From the NCBI GenBank assembly GCA_024235255.1, contig JACKMT010000003.1, forward strand, positions 62,001-126,000: a stretch of 64,000 nucleotides of DNA, read 5' to 3'. Source of the stretch: Chromatiaceae bacterium (lineage in GTDB: Bacteria; Pseudomonadota; Gammaproteobacteria; Chromatiales; Chromatiaceae). The notes under the pieces are model-generated. The model searched no databases. It was given only the letters and a program-made list of their open reading frames with translations, and had not been told where the DNA came from. The position numbers and the translations under genes are program-made. Of this stretch, positions 61,181 through 64,000 are shown piece by piece. Position 1 is the first letter of the stretch. Each line of letters starts with the position of its first letter.

Positions 61181-62185
61181 TCAACCCTCTCCGGAGCCGA
61201 TCCGCACCAGGGTGCGTCCGGTGACCTGGCCATCCAGATAGCCGTCGAATACCTGCGGCAATTCATCGAACGCGATTTCACGATTGGCAATCAGCTCCAT
61301 ATGGAGCGGTTTGAGATCCGATGCAACACGAGACCAGGCGTTGGCGCGGACATAGGGCGGGCATTCGACGGAGTTGATGCCGAGCAGACTGACGCCGCGG
61401 AGAATAAACGGCATTACCGTCGTCTCCAGCTTGTAGCCACCGGCCAACCCCACCGCAGCGATGTTGCCCCAGACCGAAGTGGTCCGCGTCAACCAGGCCA
61501 GAGTCTCGCCGCCGACGTTGTCCACCGCTCCGCCCCACTGCATCCGCTCCAGGGGCTTCCCGCCCATTTCCAAAGTGTTCCGGTCCAAAATGGAATCGGC
61601 ACCGAGTGAATGGAGATAGGCCGCCTGCTGTTCGGCTTTGCCGGTCAGTGCCACCACCGAGTAGCCGAGCGATTTAAGCATGTCGATGGCGAAGCTGCCG
61701 ACACCGCCGGTGGCGCCGGTCACCAGGATTGGACCGAATTCCGGTTGCTGGCCGTTGTCTTGCATCCGCTGTACTGCGATGGCTGCGGTAAATCCTGCCG
61801 TTCCGAGTGCCATGGCTTCACGCAGGGTAAGTCCGCTTGGCAGGGAAACCACCGCCGAGGCGGGCACGCGGGCAACCTGTGAGTAGCCGCCGTCCAGGGT
61901 TTCGGACAGGCCCGCACCGCAGACGATAACTGCATCGCCCTCCCGGAAGCGCGGGTCGTCGGACTGGATCACCCGGCCGGCAAGATCGATGCCGCCGTTC
62001 AGGGCCGGCTTGCGCAAGATACGGCCTTTGCCGGTGGCTGCGAGGGCGTCTTTATAGTTGATGCCGGACCATTCGACTGCAATAACCACTTCGCCGTCGG
62101 TCAACTGTGCCAGTGTCATCAGCTCGAACGCAGCATCTATCCGGCCGTTGTTGTCGTGTAAGCGGAAAGCGCGAAAGTTGTTCAT
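61181..62185 (-). CDS. acuI: Acrylyl-CoA reductase / YhdH-type oxidoreductase
   Basis: 334 residues. Medium-chain dehydrogenase of the YhdH/AcuI group: SGINYKDALAATGKG, GIDLAGRVIQSDDPRFREGD, GTAGFTAAIAVQRMQ, VTGATGGVGSFAIDMLKSLGYSVVALTGK (NADPH motif) and SLLGINSVECP are diagnostic blocks. Characterised members reduce acryloyl-CoA to propionyl-CoA with NADPH, as in DMSP or propionate metabolism and acrylate detoxification. Here it is alone on its strand, with a TetR regulator 1.1 kb away on the other. GGGGAAA lies upstream of the ATG. Confidence 0.85.
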   Translation of the reverse strand: MNNFRAFRLHDNNGRIDAAFELMTLAQLTDGEVVIAVEWSGINYKDALAATGKGRILRKPALNGGIDLAGRVIQSDDPRFREGDAVIVCGAGLSETLDGGYSQVARVPASAVVSLPSGLTLREAMALGTAGFTAAIAVQRMQDNGQQPEFGPILVTGATGGVGSFAIDMLKSLGYSVVALTGKAEQQAAYLHSLGADSILDRNTLEMGGKPLERMQWGGAVDNVGGETLAWLTRTTSVWGNIAAVGLAGGYKLETTVMPFILRGVSLLGINSVECPPYVRANAWSRVASDLKPLHMELIANREIAFDELPQVFDGYLDGQVTGRTLVRIGSGEG

Positions 62186-62478
62186 TTATGGATTTCCCCG
62201 TGAGGTTTGGCACTCTACGCTAAACGTTTTGCCCGCAAGCCGCAATATTGACGTAGTCAGGGCTGTGGGGCGTTGTGAGAGATTCGTAAGAGGGAAGATC
62301 CATGCGGCGGGACCTTGGCACGATCCTTTTGTCTGCCGTCATAAGCGGGTTAAGCTTAATAACTCGCAGTGCGTAAATTCCTTCAGTTGCAGCTGTATTC
62401 GCACAGCAGTTACTGATTTGACCGCAGAGACTACCTGGCTATACTTGGAGCTACCGAAACCAGTCACTGCCTCCTGCT

Positions 62479-62640
62479 ATGGACCTTTTCAATCTGGCTT
62501 TTTACGCAATCGTTTGCGGCATCCTAAGTGCAGCCGCTCCGTTGCTTGGCCGTATACCGGTGCGGCTCGGCGTCGGCATGATTGTTGGCATTGCAGCCGC
62601 GGGTGCTCTGCCTACCGTTAAGAGTGCGCTCGGTTTCTGA
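62479..62640 (+). CDS. Small two-helix membrane protein (53 residues)
   Basis: ATG 62479 to TGA 62640 encodes 53 residues with two hydrophobic segments (FNLAFYAIVCGILSAAAPLL and VGMIVGIAAAGALP) joined by GRIPVRLG. The end is followed by GAGGAGG, the binding site of the isochorismatase-family gene 13 bases later, so the two are probably co-transcribed. No good binding site precedes its own ATG. Membership of a family is not recognised. Confidence 0.5.
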   Translation: MDLFNLAFYAIVCGILSAAAPLLGRIPVRLGVGMIVGIAAAGALPTVKSALGF

Positions 62641-62653
62641 GGAGGATCTTTGC

Positions 62654-63193
62654 ATGAGCGGTCTGTGCGATTCATCCAGGTCGACACTGATCGTAATCGA
62701 TCTGCAGGAGCGGCTGATGCCGGCAATCCACGACGGCAGTGAAGTAATCAGGCGTGCAAAAATCCTCGCGCAGGCGGCAAAAATACTCGCAGTTCCTGTT
62801 ATCGGAACCGCGCAGAGCGCCGCCCGACTGGGCCCAAATGTTGCCGAAATCAGCGCATATCTTGATCAGACGTTGGCTAAGGATAGCTTCAATTCCTGTG
62901 CCGCAGCTGAGTTTCTTGCAGCGCTTCCGGATTCCCGCGGCGAACTCATCGTGTCGGGCTGCGAAGCGCATGTATGCGTACTACAGACGGTTTTGGGATT
63001 GTTGCGCAGAGAGTATAAAGTGAAACTGGTAGCCGATGCGGTAGGGTCGCGCCGTCCGTTCGACAAGGCCGTTGCATTGGATAGAGCAGCTGCGGCAGGA
63101 GCCGAAATAGTAACCACCGAGATGGTGGTTTTCGAATGGCTGCGCGACAGCAATCATGCCGAATTCAGGCAACTGCTTGCACTCGTCAAATAG
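62654..63193 (+). CDS. Isochorismatase-family cysteine hydrolase
   Basis: 179 residues from ATG 62654, GAGGAGG eight bases upstream. Cysteine-hydrolase fold with catalytic Asp in TLIVIDLQERLMPA, Lys in TLAKDSFNSC and nucleophile Cys in IVSGCEAHVCVLQTV, the complete triad. Related to nicotinamidase/YcaC-type hydrolases that act on amides or isochorismate-like substrates. Specific substrate unknown. Preceded by the 53-residue membrane protein. Confidence 0.87.
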   Translation: MSGLCDSSRSTLIVIDLQERLMPAIHDGSEVIRRAKILAQAAKILAVPVIGTAQSAARLGPNVAEISAYLDQTLAKDSFNSCAAAEFLAALPDSRGELIVSGCEAHVCVLQTVLGLLRREYKVKLVADAVGSRRPFDKAVALDRAAAAGAEIVTTEMVVFEWLRDSNHAEFRQLLALVK

Positions 63194-63291
63194 CGCGGTT
63201 TCTGCTCTGATCTCATAGCCGTAGACTGGTTAAGGCTGAAATCAGTTCTCCCATGGTTTGTAGTTGGCGATGTTTTGTGAAAACATTTTGA

Positions 63292-63319
63292 TTGACTTGA
63301 CCGACCGGTCAATTATACT
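63292..63319 (+). promoter_or_regulatory. TetR gene promoter with embedded operator
   Basis: A -35 TTGACT (63292-63297) and -10 TATACT (63314-63319) are separated by 16 bases that contain most of the operator TTGACCGACCGGTCAA (63297-63312). Expected transcription start is at or within a base or two of the ATG at 63326, so the message may be leaderless. Binding of the regulator would block RNA polymerase directly, implying autorepression. Confidence 0.65.
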
Positions 63320-63325
63320 TCTGCC

Positions 63326-63916
63326 ATGAGCCCTCCTATGGACACTTACCAACGCATACTTGATTCGGCCAAGGAACTCATCTATGCCAAGAGTTATGCG
63401 GATGTGGGTGTCGCTGCCATCTGCGAGAAGGCCAAGGTTCAGAAGGGGAGTTTTTACCATCATTTTTCCAGCAAACAGGAGCTTACGCTGGCGGTAATCG
63501 ATGCCTACTACACTGACTTAAAAGCCGTTCTGATAGAACAGGCATTTAATTCTGGTTTGCCGCCTTTAGAGCGCTTTGCAAAGTTCGCTGAGCTGTCTAT
63601 CGACATGCAGATCAGACTCCATAAACAGACAGGGCATGTGTACGGATGCCCGCTCGGTAATCTGGGCACCGAAATGTCCACCCAGGATGAAGCGATCCGG
63701 TGCAAACTCGATGGAAAGTTTGCTTCACTGCAAAAACTTTTTCGCGCCACCCTGCAGGAGGCGGTCGACAGGGGTGACGTAAAAGGTATCAATGTAGACA
63801 TTACAGCCCAAGCCATGTTGGCGATGTTCGAAGGCTGTTTGTTACTCGCCAAAACGCACAACGATCCCCTAATCCTGCGCCAGTTACTGCCAGCCGCGGC
63901 ACAACTTCGACTCTAA
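63326..63916 (+). CDS. TetR/AcrR-family transcriptional regulator
   Basis: 196 residues from ATG 63326; a second ATG at 63338 gives a start at MDTYQRILDSA. N-terminal helix-turn-helix: ILDSAKELIYAKSYADVGVAAICEKAKVQKGSFYHHFSSKQELTLAV. The ligand-binding half contains the motif YGCPLGNLGTEMSTQ, seen in one TetR subgroup. It is a repressor with operator copies at its own promoter and 60 bases after its stop, before a gene beyond the window. Ligand unknown. Confidence 0.9.
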   Translation: MSPPMDTYQRILDSAKELIYAKSYADVGVAAICEKAKVQKGSFYHHFSSKQELTLAVIDAYYTDLKAVLIEQAFNSGLPPLERFAKFAELSIDMQIRLHKQTGHVYGCPLGNLGTEMSTQDEAIRCKLDGKFASLQKLFRATLQEAVDRGDVKGINVDITAQAMLAMFEGCLLLAKTHNDPLILRQLLPAAAQLRL

Positions 63917-63941
63917 CTTACCAATAAATAAGGAGATAACC

Positions 63942-63962
63942 ATGTATCTGCATAATAACTGA
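63942..63962 (+). CDS. Seven-codon mini-ORF with strong ribosome binding site
   Basis: AAGGAG lies six bases before an ATG that is followed by only five codons and TGA (MYLHNN). It lies between the TetR stop and the second TetR-type operator. It may be a leader peptide, the start of a gene truncated by mutation, or a chance event. Confidence 0.3.
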   Translation: MYLHNN

Positions 63963-63975
63963 CTTAACCCTGAAT

Positions 63976-63991
63976 TAGACCGACCGGTCTA
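63976..63991. promoter_or_regulatory. Second TetR-type operator
   Basis: TAGACCGACCGGTCTA shares the core GACCGACCGGTC with the operator at 63297-63312 and, like it, has self-complementary end bases. Its position 60 bases after the TetR gene, at the window end, suggests control of the next gene. Confidence 0.65.
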
Positions 63992-64000
63992 CTACTACTC

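Overview
The window reads as chromosomal DNA of a gammaproteobacterium, most simply a Chromatiales- or sulfur-oxidiser-like organism. This is inference from gene content, from moderately high GC with AT-richer gaps, and from families such as the TorF-type porin, PilU, fused PyrBI, PhaB and bufferin genes. No rRNA, tRNA, CRISPR array or intact insertion sequence was found. About fifty protein genes are tightly packed in short operons on both strands.

Layout. 1-2.5 kb: a lipoprotein cut by the window edge, a DUF2242 lipoprotein and a small membrane protein. 2.8-6.4 kb: carbohydrate genes, a GH77 4-alpha-glucanotransferase and a convergent HAD/trehalose-phosphatase fusion in which both catalytic DxD motifs are altered. 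6.6-9.8 kb: a TrpXYZ-type ABC transporter with an HdeD-like protein. 10.2-12.9 kb: a copper-receptor-like TonB receptor followed by a decayed CusA-type RND pump fragment. 13-16.3 kb: a secreted tandem PilJ/NarX-like sensor protein and a chemoreceptor. 16.5-19.5 kb: a Spy/CpxP-like protein with an OmpR-type two-component system. 19.7-22.3 kb: a secreted unknown protein, an intradiol dioxygenase and a MIF-like tautomerase.

The most notable region is 22.3-29.2 kb, a four-gene minus-strand cassette: TIR protein, MoxR AAA+ ATPase, vWA-like protein, then a 1162-residue protein with CHAT, alpha/beta-hydrolase and TIR-like parts. It resembles the MoxR/vWA-centred NTP-dependent conflict systems predicted by comparative genomics. 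Here the CHAT cysteine is replaced by Trp and the C-terminal TIR-like domain lacks its glutamate, while the hydrolase triad and the separate TIR protein look intact. It diverges from a universal stress gene across a spacer holding two adjacent inverted repeats.

30-38 kb: glgC, then a DUF2760-Hsp70-Hsp70 operon and pilU. 38.4-43.5 kb: a small secreted protein and a polar amino-acid ABC operon ending in two EamA exporters. 44-50.5 kb: an S1-domain RNA-binding protein, a pyrB-pyrI fusion, phaB, a MITE-like repeat, a quinone oxidoreductase and an alpha/beta hydrolase. 50.5-54.7 kb: two large GT-C-like membrane proteins and a Cys-rich small protein. 55-59.1 kb: a diguanylate cyclase and a bufABC bufferin (copper-binding RiPP) operon with an intercistronic hairpin. 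59.1-64 kb: small unknowns, a TorF-type porin, an AcuI/YhdH reductase, an isochorismatase-family hydrolase and a TetR regulator with matched operators at its own promoter and after the gene.
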